From Faecalibacterium sp. An121 (GTDB lineage Bacteria; Bacillota; Clostridia; Oscillospirales; Ruminococcaceae): DNA of 64,000 nt. The stretch covers positions 62,001-126,000 of the forward strand of contig NZ_NFLM01000005.1 of assembly GCF_002160915.1 (NCBI RefSeq), in the 5' to 3' direction. Positions 37,267 to 45,822 of this stretch are shown piece by piece. The notes beneath the pieces were generated by a model. It was not told the origin of the DNA and did no database searches. It saw only the letters and a list, made by a program, of their open reading frames with translations. The position numbers were made by a program, and so were the translations under genes. How positions within the stretch are numbered: the stretch's first letter is position 1; every line of letters begins with the position of its first letter.

Positions 37267-38268
37267 TTATATCTCGGTGTAAAAAAGCTGCAGGATCACC
37301 TGCTGCAAACTGTCCTGGTCCAGGTAATAGGCCCAGTAGCCGTCTTCCACCCGGTTTTCCCCCGCGATGGTCAGCAGGGGCAGCCGGGTATAGTCCCGCA
37401 GGCACTGGGCCGCCCGGGCCGCCGTACCGCTGGGGATATCGGTGACCACATAGTCGGCCAGGGCCTGCCATACGCGGGCTGCAAGATCCGCGTCCAGCGT
37501 GCGGGCCTTTTGTTCCAGTGCAGCCAGGAACTGCCGCTGCCGCTCCATCCGGGCCAGGTTGGTCTGGTCGTCCACGTCCTTGCGGGTGCGGACATAGGCC
37601 AGGGCCTGCCGGCCGTCCAGTGTCAGCGTCTCGCCCTCGGTCAGGGTGGGGTCCACGGCGGAAAAGTCGGACTGGACCGTCAGGGTCACCCCGCCGATCT
37701 GGTCCACCAGCACCTCCACGCCCCCCATATTCATGGCGAAATAGCCGTCGATGGGCTGATCCTCCAGCATCATCGAGACGGCGGCGGCGCTGTTCTCACA
37801 GCTCTCCTCCAGGCCGTTCCCATAGGCGTGGGCCAGGGCGATCTGCTGCACCACCGTGTAGGGGGATCGGCCCATCATGCCCAGCACCGGCACTTCCACC
37901 ATACTGTCCCGATTGATCTGCAGCAGCTGCCAGGTCCGGGCCTGATGGTCCAGCACCAGCAGGATCTGGGTGTCGGCCTGCCCTCCGGCAATGTAGCTGT
38001 CCGCCCCTGTGGCGGGGCCCATCACATCGATGCCGAGAAAGAGATAGCTCTCCACATCGCTCTTTTGGCGGTAGGTCCTGCCGTCCCAGACCCGCTTTTT
38101 GCAGGCGGGCTGCGAGGACGGCACGCCGGCGTCCCCCGATGTCTCCGGGCCGGGCGGGATCGGACGCTGTTCCCATCGGCGCAGCAGGGCTACCCCTGCC
38201 CCAAAGGCTGCCAGCGCTGCCGTCCCCTTGAGCACCTGCCGCCGGGTGATCTGCACCGGGGCCCTCAT
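37267..38268 (-). CDS. LytR-CpsA-Psr (LCP) ligase with twin-arginine-like signal
   Basis: 333 residues. The N-terminus ITRRQVLKGTAALAAFGAGV has a twin-arginine motif and one hydrophobic stretch. The LCP domain shows YLFLGIDVMG, INRDSMVEVPVLG with the Arg-Asp pair, and YVRTRKDVDDQTNLARMERQ with catalytic Arg residues, so it looks active. It would attach the finished polysaccharide to peptidoglycan. It overlaps the phosphatase gene upstream by four bases. Confidence 0.88.
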   Translation of the reverse strand: MRAPVQITRRQVLKGTAALAAFGAGVALLRRWEQRPIPPGPETSGDAGVPSSQPACKKRVWDGRTYRQKSDVESYLFLGIDVMGPATGADSYIAGGQADTQILLVLDHQARTWQLLQINRDSMVEVPVLGMMGRSPYTVVQQIALAHAYGNGLEESCENSAAAVSMMLEDQPIDGYFAMNMGGVEVLVDQIGGVTLTVQSDFSAVDPTLTEGETLTLDGRQALAYVRTRKDVDDQTNLARMERQRQFLAALEQKARTLDADLAARVWQALADYVVTDIPSGTAARAAQCLRDYTRLPLLTIAGENRVEDGYWAYYLDQDSLQQVILQLFYTEI

Positions 38269-38978
38269 AAGGCGGCCTCCCCGGGGCGCGGCCGGGTCAG
38301 GCGGGCGGCCTGCCGGTCCATCCGGGCCAGGAAGTCCGGACCCAGCCTCCGCCGGATCACGGTCCTTGCCTCCTCCAGACGGGGCGGGCGGCGGGCCAGG
38401 TCATGGCAGTCGCTGCCCAACAGGGGGATGGCCGCGCCCCGCAGCAGTTCCAGCGCCAGGCCCCGGAGCGGGCGGCGCAGAAGGCTGTCGGCGTTCACCT
38501 GCAAACCGACGGGCAGCGCCGCCAGCCGGGCCAGCTGCCGCCGGTTGCCCTGGCTGAAGCAGAACCGCTCCGGATGGGCAAGCACCACATCGTACCGGCA
38601 ATCCAGCGCCAGGGTCGTGACCGTCTCCACCTGCAGGTCGGTCCAGTCCGCAAAGGGCATCTCCAGCAGCAGCGTGCGGGTGCCCTCCACACACAGCAGA
38701 CCCAGAGGCTGCTGTTCCATCTGGGGGAAATAGGCCACCTCCGCCCCCAGCATCACCCGGGGCAGGCCCGGAGGCGCGGCGGCCAGCAGCCGGCCCAGAG
38801 CTTCGGCCCGGCGCAGGCAGAAGGCTGCGGGAGCGTTCTGACGCCGGTAATAGTGGGGCGTCGCGCAGACGGCCGTGACCTTCTGGGCCTGCAAACGGCG
38901 CAGCATGGCCACCGATGTTTTGACGTCGGGGCTGCCGTCATCCATGGCGGGCAGCAGGTGGGCATGCAGGTCTGTCAC
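38265..38978 (-). CDS. CpsB-type PHP-domain tyrosine phosphatase
   Basis: 237 residues of the CpsB/YwqE family. Metal-binding motifs are DLHAHLLPAMDDG at the start, ATPHYY, LGAEVAYF, LAHPERF and GSDCHD. It dephosphorylates the CpsD-type kinase. The start is GTG at 38978 with AAGGAGG at good spacing. It is the first gene of the 12-kb capsule operon. A weak promoter (-10 TACAAT at 39008-39013) lies just upstream. Confidence 0.9.
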   Translation of the reverse strand: MTDLHAHLLPAMDDGSPDVKTSVAMLRRLQAQKVTAVCATPHYYRRQNAPAAFCLRRAEALGRLLAAAPPGLPRVMLGAEVAYFPQMEQQPLGLLCVEGTRTLLLEMPFADWTDLQVETVTTLALDCRYDVVLAHPERFCFSQGNRRQLARLAALPVGLQVNADSLLRRPLRGLALELLRGAAIPLLGSDCHDLARRPPRLEEARTVIRRRLGPDFLARMDRQAARLTRPRPGEAAL

Positions 38979-39007
38979 AGCAGCCAGCCTCCTTTCGAGT
39001 CTCTGCC

Positions 39008-39033
39008 ATTGTATGTGTCAGAGCTCCGGAACA
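39008..39033 (-). promoter_or_regulatory. Candidate promoter of the capsule operon
   Basis: On the minus strand TACAAT (39008-39013) with a weak TATGTT about 16 bases upstream. This is the only -10-like site between the tandem terminators and the GTG start. Confidence 0.4.
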
Positions 39034-39116
39034 TACCGTCCCGGCGTGCAATCCCTCTACATCCCCTTCCTATGCAGCGGGCCGCCGGGATGTGCGGCCA
39101 AGGACCGGCAAAAGAA

Positions 39117-39188
39117 AAGTCCCGGCCGTACGGCGCACGTACGGTCGGGACACAAAAAACCCTCCGCCTGTTCTTCACAGGCAGAGGG
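39117..39188 (-). terminator. Two tandem hairpin terminators
   Basis: Read on the minus strand: stem CCTCTGCCTGT/ACAGGCGGAGG with a TTTTTTG tail, then stem GTCCCGACCGTACG/CGTACGGCCGGGAC with TTTTCTTTT. They end the Bax inhibitor-like gene and insulate the capsule operon. Confidence 0.85.
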
Positions 39189-39258
39189 ACTGGTTGAGGA
39201 GGAACCAGAGGGATCATGAAACTCGTTCAGGAGGCAGGGGCCTCCCTGGGGCGCAGGC

Positions 39259-39969
39259 TCAGTCGCGGCTGTGGCTGCTCAGGCCCAGCAGACGGACCAC
39301 AAACAGGAAGATGTTGATGAAGTCCAGATAGAGGGTCAGAGCCCCGTAGACGCTGGCCTTTTCGGCCAGTTCGCTGTCGGCGGCGTAGTAAGCGTACATC
39401 TGGTGCAGCTTCTGGGTGTCATACGCGGTCAGCAGCATGAACACCACCAGGCCGATGCCGCTGTACAGCAGCGACGCGCCAATGCCAAATCCGAACAGGG
39501 TGCCCACCAGGCCGGTGATGATCATGGCGATCAGGCCCATCATCAGCTTGGGGCCCCAGCTGGTGAGATCCCGGTTGGTGGTGTGGCCATAGAAGGCCAT
39601 CAGGCCGAAGTAGACCGCCGTAGCCAGGAAAGCCATCACCAGGGTGCCCACCGAGAAGGCCACGAAATAGAAACTGAGCACCATGCCGTTGAGGGCCGAA
39701 TAGGCGAAGAAGACCGCCCGTGCCGTCCCCACCGACATCTGCTGGATCCGGGCGCTGAGGAAGAACACCAGCGCCAGCTCTGCGATGGTCAGCACCAGAT
39801 ACAGGGAGCTGGCCACATAGAGCAGAGGCGTAGTGGCCGTCAGGAAGGCCACCGCAAAGGTCACGATCAAGCCGCAGGCCATCCAGCGGTAGGTCCGGGC
39901 CATATAGTCAGCCGCAGACATCATCGACTCGGTGTAGCCGCGGTCGTAATCATTGTTGTAATAATTCAT
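39259..39969 (-). CDS. Bax inhibitor-1/YccA family membrane protein
   Basis: 236 residues with seven hydrophobic segments. An N-terminal Asn/Tyr-rich tail is followed by YMARTYRWMACGLIVTFAVA. The last part carries the BI-1 signature FMLLTAYDTQKL, with the Asp residues of the pH-sensitive latch, and LTLYLDFINIFLFVVRLLG. Related proteins are calcium-leak channels or modulators of membrane proteases. AAGGAG precedes the ATG at 39969. The tandem terminators end the transcript. Confidence 0.93.
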   Translation of the reverse strand: MNYYNNDYDRGYTESMMSAADYMARTYRWMACGLIVTFAVAFLTATTPLLYVASSLYLVLTIAELALVFFLSARIQQMSVGTARAVFFAYSALNGMVLSFYFVAFSVGTLVMAFLATAVYFGLMAFYGHTTNRDLTSWGPKLMMGLIAMIITGLVGTLFGFGIGASLLYSGIGLVVFMLLTAYDTQKLHQMYAYYAADSELAEKASVYGALTLYLDFINIFLFVVRLLGLSSHSRD

Positions 39970-40011
39970 AACAGACACTCCTTTTCCGCCAGGCGGGGGT
40001 GTCACGGCCTA

Positions 40012-40040
40012 TTGCCCCGCTCTGATGGTTTTAGTATACT
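40012..40040 (+). promoter_or_regulatory. Promoter of hemW
   Basis: TTGCCC (40012-40017) and TATACT (40035-40040) with a 17-base spacer, 40 bases before the TTG start. Confidence 0.65.
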
Positions 40041-40080
40041 ATATAGAAATGAACGATTCATGAAAAGGCTGTGACTGATT

Positions 40081-41154
40081 TTGTCTTTTGGACTCTATTA
40101 TCATATTCCCTACTGCTTTTCCCGCTGCCGCTACTGCGATTTTTACGCCGCAGGGGCCTGGCGCGGGGTGCCGGACGCCTACATCGACGCCCTTGTGGCC
40201 GCTCTGGGCCGCCACGTCCTGCCCGGCCGGCCCGACACCCTGTATTTTGGGGGCGGCACCCCCAGCCTGCTGACGCCTGCCCAGTGTGCGCGCCTGATCC
40301 AGGCTGCGGCGCCCAAACCCGGCGCCGAGATCACCCTGGAAGCCAATCCCGAGACGGTGACCCTGGCCTCTTTGCAGGGATACCGGGCCGCCGGCGTGAA
40401 CCGGCTCTCCATCGGGGTGCAGTCGGCCCGGGACAGCCAGCTGCGCACCCTGGGCCGGCCTCACACCGCCGCCCAGGCCCGCCAGGCGTTTGCCCTGGCC
40501 CGGCAGGCCGGGTTTGCGAACATCAGCGGGGACATCATGCTGGCCTTGCCCCATTACACCCGGGCCGAGTTCGACGAGACGCTCGAGCTGATCCGGCAGG
40601 GCGGCGCCGGGCATATCTCGGCGTACCTGCTCAAGATCGAGCCGGGGTCCGCTTTTGGCCGCCGTCCCCCTGCGGGCCTGCCGGACCCCGACCAGGCCGC
40701 CGGTTTTTACCTCTATGCGGTGGAGCAGCTGGCCCGGGCCGGCTACCGCCAATACGAGATCTCCAGCTTTGCCCGCCCCGGTTTTGAGGGCAGGCACAAC
40801 CGCCTCTATTGGGACTGCGAAGATTACCTGGGTCTGGGGCCGGCGGCCCACAGCTGCCTTGGGGGCAAGCGCTTTTTCTACCCTGCCGACACCGCCGCTT
40901 TCATCGCCGGCGCGGACCCTGTCCCCGACGGCGGGTGCGGCGCCGAGGATTACCTGATCCTGCAGCTGCGGCTTTCCACCGGCCTGGACCTGGCAGAATA
41001 CCGGCGGCGCGGCGGCGCGGCCTTCACCCCGCACCAGCTGGCCTTCCTGGAGCGGTGCGCACAGGCGGGCTATCTGACTTTGACCCCCCGCCGTCTGACA
41101 CTGACCCCGCTGGGCATGATCGTCCAGAACAGCATCCTGGAAGAGCTGATCTGA
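40081..41154 (+). CDS. hemW: HemW-like radical SAM protein (HemN-related)
   Basis: 357 residues. The radical-SAM motif CFSRCRYCDF (CxxxCxxC, about residues 12-21) follows YYHIPY. GGGTPSLL, EANPET and the segment beginning VNRLSIGVQS are typical of HemW. The length and the single N-terminal cluster motif fit HemW, a heme-binding chaperone, rather than coproporphyrinogen oxidase HemN. The only start near the motif is TTG at 40081, with an AAAAGG site rather far away; the ORF cannot extend because of a stop at 40072. A terminator follows at once. Confidence 0.87.
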   Translation: MSFGLYYHIPYCFSRCRYCDFYAAGAWRGVPDAYIDALVAALGRHVLPGRPDTLYFGGGTPSLLTPAQCARLIQAAAPKPGAEITLEANPETVTLASLQGYRAAGVNRLSIGVQSARDSQLRTLGRPHTAAQARQAFALARQAGFANISGDIMLALPHYTRAEFDETLELIRQGGAGHISAYLLKIEPGSAFGRRPPAGLPDPDQAAGFYLYAVEQLARAGYRQYEISSFARPGFEGRHNRLYWDCEDYLGLGPAAHSCLGGKRFFYPADTAAFIAGADPVPDGGCGAEDYLILQLRLSTGLDLAEYRRRGGAAFTPHQLAFLERCAQAGYLTLTPRRLTLTPLGMIVQNSILEELI

Positions 41155-41190
41155 CCCCCGCCCCCGCAAGGGATGGCGGGGGCTTTTTTG
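41155..41190 (+). terminator. hemW terminator
   Basis: CCCCCGCC (41155-41162) pairs with GGCGGGGG (41175-41182), followed by TTTTTT. Confidence 0.88.
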
Positions 41191-41211
41191 CGCCGCCCGC
41201 ACGCAAAACAA

Positions 41212-41243
41212 TGCGGGGGCCGGCCAAATGGCCGACCCCCGCA
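41212..41243 (-). terminator. Long GC hairpin, probable minus-strand terminator
   Basis: TGCGGGGGCCGGCC pairs with GGCCGACCCCCGCA (one mismatch) around AAAT. On the minus strand TTGTTTT follows, fitting a terminator for the lipoprotein gene. I see nothing else in 41244-41436. Confidence 0.6.
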
Positions 41244-41436
41244 GAGGGACCCTATCTTTCGTGACGCAAAAGTTCTTTTGTTTTGGTGCGATCAACAACA
41301 GAAGGAATATGGTTCTATTCCTCTTTGCCGCCACATCGGATGGGTGTTTTACCCGAGCGTGCAGGTGGTCTCTGGCACCTGCCCGCCCCTTATATCATCT
41401 CCCGGTATGGTGCCCCGGGGGTGTTATAAGTAAAAT

Positions 41437-42123
41437 TTAGGCCAGAGCGTTAGCAGCCTCAGTGACATTCTGTGTCACGGCGATTGCAACAACCCAAGCG
41501 CTCTCAACAGTCAGGCTACTGTTGGTTACTTTCACAGCGCTAATAGCCAAATCGTAAGTGCAATCATACTTATCAGAATCCAAAGTAGGAACAGCGCCGC
41601 CGTCATTTACCATCCAGTCGCTCATCGTATTAGCCACGCTTGTAACTGCCATTCTCTCATCCAGAGCACCAGAAACAGTCTCAACCCAGACAATAGTCTT
41701 ATCAGTCTTATTAGCGGGCATCATGCCAAAGCTATGAAGTTTATAGTTATTCTTAGTATAAGCTTCTTTTCCGCTCATGGAATCAACGATCTTTTCGGCC
41801 ATGGTGTTTTCCCAAGAGTCATCCCAAAGACTAAACTGCTTATTGTTCTCAAAAACATCCTTAATCTCGACCGCGGAGAAATCACCCTTATTTGTCGCAG
41901 TTTTCTCCAGTGCTTCGTCCAGCCAGCTTGCACTCACATATTCCATATAATCTTTAGAAACGGAATTAAGCGTCTGGTTTGCGTAGTTCACAGCATTAGA
42001 AGCCGGAGTAACGGGATTCTCAGGCTCAGTATTGCCGCTGTTGCCGCCCTCACCGCAAGCGGTGAGCATGCTGACGGCCATGATGCCGGCCAGCGCCAGA
42101 GAAGCAATCTTCTTGAGTTTCAT
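41437..42123 (-). CDS. Hypothetical lipoprotein, 228 residues
   Basis: A lipoprotein signal (MKLKKIASLALAGIMAVSML, then TAC) puts the lipidated Cys at residue 23. A short Gly/Asn/Glu linker leads to a globular domain of no family I know, with two related stretches around KDYMEYVSASWLDEAL and TESAWVVAIAVTQNV-like segments. GC is lower and codon use less biased than in the neighbours, hinting at transfer. Its near-consensus promoter contains a C9/G9 tract in the spacer. Confidence 0.8.
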   Translation of the reverse strand: MKLKKIASLALAGIMAVSMLTACGEGGNSGNTEPENPVTPASNAVNYANQTLNSVSKDYMEYVSASWLDEALEKTATNKGDFSAVEIKDVFENNKQFSLWDDSWENTMAEKIVDSMSGKEAYTKNNYKLHSFGMMPANKTDKTIVWVETVSGALDERMAVTSVANTMSDWMVNDGGAVPTLDSDKYDCTYDLAISAVKVTNSSLTVESAWVVAIAVTQNVTEAANALA

Positions 42124-42204
42124 AATGAATTTTTCCTCCTTATGGTGTATAAAAGATAGAGACCCAAAACAGGTTCAAAGGAAGGTCCTTTCCTTTGTGT
42201 GCCT

Positions 42205-42232
42205 ATCATAACATACCCCCCCCCGGTGTCAA
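42205..42232 (-). promoter_or_regulatory. Lipoprotein promoter with C9 homopolymer spacer
   Basis: On the minus strand TTGACA (42227-42232) and TATGAT (42205-42210) are 16 bases apart. Nine of the spacer bases (42216-42224) are one G-run. Gain of one base would give the optimal 17. Confidence 0.75.
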
Positions 42233-42320
42233 GACCCAATTTCAAATTTTCCCATTTTTTCTTTATTTTCTTTAGTTTAGAGTATCTAACCTCGAAAGCA
42301 GGAGGAGTTTGGGGCAAACG

Positions 42321-42350
42321 AAAAGCGCACGTTTTCGCGTGCGCTTTTTG
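42321..42350. terminator. Bidirectional terminator
   Basis: AAAAGCGCACG (42321-42331) pairs with CGTGCGCTTTTT around TTTTCG. It ends the minus-strand SsuABC-like operon. Confidence 0.9.
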
Positions 42351-42369
42351 TGTCGTGAAGGGCTCGATC

Positions 42370-42954
42370 TCACCGGCCGGCCAGCTCATCCAGGCGGAGC
42401 ACCGGCCAGCCCAGAGCCTGGATGGCGGCGCGGTCATGGGTGGCCAGCAGGGCGGGCGCGCCTGCACAGCGGCGGACCAGCAGATCCGCGGCCTTTTCTA
42501 TAGCGGCGGGGTCCAGGCCGGTAAAGGGCTCATCGAATAGGCGGGTGTCCGCTCTGGCCCACAGGGCGCGCAGCAGGGCGGCCCTCCGCTTCTGCCCTCC
42601 GGACAGCCGGGACGCGGGCAGGGTCAGGGCCTCCTCTTCCATCCCCAAAAAGGCAAAATCCGCCTGCACGTCCTGCCGCTGCGCCCTGCCGTCGGGCAAA
42701 ACCAGCAGAACGTTGTCCACCGCCGTCAGCTGGGGGCAGAGGCGGTCCTCCTGAAAGACGGCGGCCACCCGCCCCACCCCGTCGGCCCGTCCGCTGTCGG
42801 GCTGTTCCAGCCCCATCAGGATCCGCAGCAGGGTGGTTTTGCCCCAGCCGCTGGGCGCCCACAGCACCGCAGGCCCGTCGATCGTAAAACGCAGCTGCCG
42901 GAACAGCAGATGCTCCCCAAAGGCTTTGGTCAGGTTTTCTACACGCAGGCTCAT
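42370..42954 (-). CDS. ABC transporter ATPase, SsuB/TauB-like
   Basis: 194 residues, shorter than the usual ~240. Walker A is APSGWGKTT (33-41), with Ala in place of the first Gly; the signature is LSGGQKRRAALLRAL, and Walker B TRLFDEPFTGLD is intact. Switch His is in LLATHDR. It energises the importer made with the permease and binding protein encoded upstream. It overlaps the permease gene by ATGA. A substrate in the sulfonate, nitrate or thiamine-precursor class is possible. Confidence 0.87.
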   Translation of the reverse strand: MSLRVENLTKAFGEHLLFRQLRFTIDGPAVLWAPSGWGKTTLLRILMGLEQPDSGRADGVGRVAAVFQEDRLCPQLTAVDNVLLVLPDGRAQRQDVQADFAFLGMEEEALTLPASRLSGGQKRRAALLRALWARADTRLFDEPFTGLDPAAIEKAADLLVRRCAGAPALLATHDRAAIQALGWPVLRLDELAGR

Positions 42955-43718
42955 GGCTGTTCCTCCCCGCAGACCCGGCGCACCGCCGCCCCCAACAGGG
43001 CCAGAAATCCCTTTTCAAAAGCGGCGGACAGGCATATGATGACAAAGGTCCAGGCAAACAGTTCCCCGGTGGAAAGGGTGATCTTGGCCCTGTACAGCGC
43101 ATCCCCGATGCTGCCGTCGGGCAGACCGATCACTTCGGCGGCCACACCGCTTTTCCAGCACAGGCCCAGGGCGGTGCGGCACCCTTCCCGGAAGGCGGGC
43201 AGCACGGCGGGCAGCCAGATGGCCCGCAGCCTGCGGCCCCAGGGCAGCCGGAACACCCGGGCCATCTCCAGCAGCTGGGCATCCGCGCTGGCCATGCCGG
43301 TGCGCAGGGCGCTGTACAGGACCGGCACCGCCATCAGGAAACTGATCAGGATGCTCAGTTCCCGGCCCCGCACCCACACCAGGGCCAGGATCACAAAGCT
43401 GGCCACCGGGGTGGCCTTGACCAGCTGGATGATGGGCTCCAGCAGCACCTCCACGGCGCCGGACAGCCGGGCGGCCACCGCCAGAGCCGCGCTGCACAGG
43501 CACCCCAGTCCAAACCCCAGCAGGATGCGCCCGCTGCTGAAGGCCACCCGTCCCCAGAACGCCCCTGTGGGCAGCAGCCCCACCAGGGTAGACAGGGCCC
43601 GTACCGGGGACACCAGGAACACCTCCTGTCCCACCGCCGCCGCGGCCCACTGCCACAGCGCCAGCCAGAAAGCCACCGCAGCCAGCCGGGCCAGCCAGGA
43701 TCTCTTTTTCGTTTTCAC
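42951..43718 (-). CDS. ABC transporter permease, SsuC/TauC-like
   Basis: 255 residues with about six membrane segments. The EAA-type loop (ARVFRLPWGRRLRAIWLPAV, then LPAFREG) near residue 175 is that of the nitrate/sulfonate/taurine importer family. The start is GTG at 43718 behind AAGGAGG; the longer ORF has no site. It lies downstream of the binding-protein gene, with a terminator-like hairpin between them. Confidence 0.87.
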   Translation of the reverse strand: MKTKKRSWLARLAAVAFWLALWQWAAAAVGQEVFLVSPVRALSTLVGLLPTGAFWGRVAFSSGRILLGFGLGCLCSAALAVAARLSGAVEVLLEPIIQLVKATPVASFVILALVWVRGRELSILISFLMAVPVLYSALRTGMASADAQLLEMARVFRLPWGRRLRAIWLPAVLPAFREGCRTALGLCWKSGVAAEVIGLPDGSIGDALYRAKITLSTGELFAWTFVIICLSAAFEKGFLALLGAAVRRVCGEEQP

Positions 43719-43773
43719 CCCAGCACCTCCTTTTCCAGTGCAGTATAAACCAAAAGGCCCGCCCGTGTAAAGC

Positions 43774-43812
43774 AAAAATCCGGCCCGGACGCAGGGCGCA
43801 TCCAGGCCGGAT
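43774..43812 (-). terminator. Attenuator-like hairpin between binding protein and permease
   Basis: ATCCGGCC (43778-43785) pairs with GGCCGGAT (43805-43812). On the minus strand the stem is followed by TTTTTGC. Partial termination here would make more binding protein than permease. Confidence 0.55.
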
Positions 43813-43838
43813 GGGATTTGCCGGGGTTCAGGCCGGTC

Positions 43839-44906
43839 TCAGCCCAGCCAGTAGAAACCCTGGTCGGGCATGGCGCCGCCCACCGAGGCGGGGTCAGCGT
43901 CGTAGAGCACCTGCAGGTAGCCCTCCACATCGGCCTGCATCTCGTCGCCGGTGATGCAGACGATGTTGCAGGCGGGCAGGGCCGCTTTGGCGATGGCCGC
44001 CTTGGCCACCACGCCCTGCTCCTCACAGAGGGCAGCGGTGCCGTCCAGGTCGTTGTTGGCGGCGTCCACGCTGGCCGCGTATTCCTCCAGGAAGGCCGCG
44101 ACCACATCGGGGTGCTCCTGCGCAAACGCAGTGCGCACCACCGTCACGCCGGTGATCAGCTGGGTGTCGCACACCTTGTCCCACTCCTCTGTCAGGTCCA
44201 GAGCCACCCGCAGAGTATCGTCCTGCATCGAGGCGCTGGTGACATAGGGCTGGGGCAGCACCGCGACGGCGTCCTCCGCCACCGCCATCTGGGCGGTCAC
44301 TTCGGTGGCCTCGCTGTAAAATTCGATGGTCACGTCGGTGTCAGGGTCCAGGCCGTTCTGCTCCAGCAGGTAGCGCAGCACATATTCAGGGGTGGTGCCT
44401 TTGCCGGTGGACAGGATGGTGCGCCCGGCCAGGTCAGCCACCGAGTGGATGGTATCGCCCTTTTCCACCACATACAGCACCCCCAGGGTGTTGACCGCCA
44501 TCACCTGGATGGCGCCCTCGGTCTTTTGGTAGAGGGTGGCGGCCAGGTTGGCGGGGATGGCCGCCATATCCAGTTCACCCTTGGTCAGCAGCGGGACGAT
44601 CTCGTCAGCGGCGCCGTAGAGCTGCAGGTCATAGTCCAGAGCGGCTGTGCCCGCCTCCTCCATGGGCAGCAGATTGACAAGGCCCATGGTGGTGGGGCCC
44701 TTCAGGCCGGCGATGCGCACCGTCTGGGCCGTCAGCGGCTGGGCCGCCTGGCTGGATGCGGCCTCCGGGGAAACCGCCTGGCTGGACGGGGCCGGCGCGG
44801 CCTGGCTGGACGCCGCACCGGAAGACACTGCGCCGGAAGATCCGCCGCAGGCGGCCAGGCCCAGCAGCATGGCCGCAGAAAGCAACAGGGAAACGATTCT
44901 TTTCAT
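43839..44906 (-). CDS. ABC transporter substrate-binding lipoprotein, SsuA/NMT1-like
   Basis: 355 residues. Lipobox LAAC with Cys20, then a Ser/Ala/Gln-rich linker to about residue 60. The binding domain runs in the normal order: VRIAGLKGPTTMGLVNLL, then DMAAIPANLAATLY, VADLAGRTILSTGKGTTPEY and the distal helices. The GPTTMG loop is seen in sulfonate/thiamine-precursor (NMT1-like) binding proteins. It is first in the SsuABC-like operon and divergent from a Crp/Fnr regulator. Confidence 0.88.
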   Translation of the reverse strand: MKRIVSLLLSAAMLLGLAACGGSSGAVSSGAASSQAAPAPSSQAVSPEAASSQAAQPLTAQTVRIAGLKGPTTMGLVNLLPMEEAGTAALDYDLQLYGAADEIVPLLTKGELDMAAIPANLAATLYQKTEGAIQVMAVNTLGVLYVVEKGDTIHSVADLAGRTILSTGKGTTPEYVLRYLLEQNGLDPDTDVTIEFYSEATEVTAQMAVAEDAVAVLPQPYVTSASMQDDTLRVALDLTEEWDKVCDTQLITGVTVVRTAFAQEHPDVVAAFLEEYAASVDAANNDLDGTAALCEEQGVVAKAAIAKAALPACNIVCITGDEMQADVEGYLQVLYDADPASVGGAMPDQGFYWLG

Positions 44907-45000
44907 GATCTGGTTCCTTCTTTCCTTGGGACGGCCGGCACGACGGGACGCGCCGGAAGCCCGGGGATTTTTACAATTTTCAAAAAATGCACAAAACCAT

Positions 45001-45029
45001 TTGCTTTGCAGCCATCATTTTACTATAAT
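45001..45029 (+). promoter_or_regulatory. Promoter of the Crp/Fnr regulator
   Basis: TTGCTT (45001-45006) and a perfect TATAAT (45024-45029) with a 17-base spacer, in the region shared with the divergent importer operon. Confidence 0.75.
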
Positions 45030-45114
45030 AAGAGGGAAATTACCGTTGCACACGCAACAGAAAGCCTGCAAGCGCCTTCCATCCGGGGGCAGGCACGGCT
45101 GGTGGGAAAAGCCT

Positions 45115-45795
45115 ATGCAAAACGAACTGACCCTTTTACAATCGACCCCGCTGTTCAGCGGGCTGGAGGCCGAGGCCCTGACCGGGCTGCTGGCCCAGAT
45201 CGGCGCGGTACGCCGCAGCTACAACCGGGGCGCAGTACTGGTGCAGGCCGGCGTGCCCAACCACTGCGTGGGGGTGATCCTGTCGGGATGGATCGAGGCG
45301 GCGCGCCTGGCCCCCGACGGCAGCCGCCTGCCCATCACCCAGATGGGCCCCGGCGGGATCTACGGAGACGTACTGGGCGGCTCCAGCCTGTGCAGCCCTG
45401 TCACCGTCATCGCGCGGGCCCCCTGTGAGGTGCTGCTGATCCCCTACCAGCGGCTGCTGCACCCCGACGGCAGCGCCGCCCAGCAGCTGGTGCTGCAAAA
45501 CCTGGTGCGCACCATCAGCGACAAATATTTCATGCTGGCCCGCCGGGTGGATCTGCTGCTGCTGCGCAGCCTGCGGGCCAAGGTCTCGTCCTACCTGCTC
45601 AGTGAAGCCGAGCGGGCGGGGCAGCTGACCTTCCGCATCCCCTTCACCCGGGCCCAGCTGGCGGACTACCTCAACTGCGACCGCAGCGCCCTCAGCCGGG
45701 AACTGGGCCGGATGCAGCGGGAGGGCCTTCTGGACACCTACCGCAGCAGCTTCAAGCTGCGGGACCCCGACGGGCTGCGCAAGCTGTCGCAGTGA
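45115..45795 (+). CDS. Crp/Fnr-family transcriptional regulator
   Basis: 226 residues. A cyclic-nucleotide-binding-like domain (about 10-125; LVQAGVPNHCVGVILSGWIE) is followed by a winged helix (about 150-215; FTRAQLADYLNCDRSALSRE). The four Cys of FNR iron-sulfur sensors are not arranged here, and the cAMP-contacting Arg-Ser pair is not evident, so the signal is unknown. It is divergent from the SsuABC-like importer and probably controls it. The ATG at 45115 gives the standard length. Confidence 0.88.
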   Translation: MQNELTLLQSTPLFSGLEAEALTGLLAQIGAVRRSYNRGAVLVQAGVPNHCVGVILSGWIEAARLAPDGSRLPITQMGPGGIYGDVLGGSSLCSPVTVIARAPCEVLLIPYQRLLHPDGSAAQQLVLQNLVRTISDKYFMLARRVDLLLLRSLRAKVSSYLLSEAERAGQLTFRIPFTRAQLADYLNCDRSALSRELGRMQREGLLDTYRSSFKLRDPDGLRKLSQ

Positions 45796-45822
45796 ACCTG
45801 CACGAAAAGGAGAATATCTGTC

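Noticed and set aside
42216-42224. C9 tract as a possible sequencing error
   Set aside because: It may be miscounted by a base, but its position inside a good promoter makes a biological reading worth keeping; listed as a finding instead.
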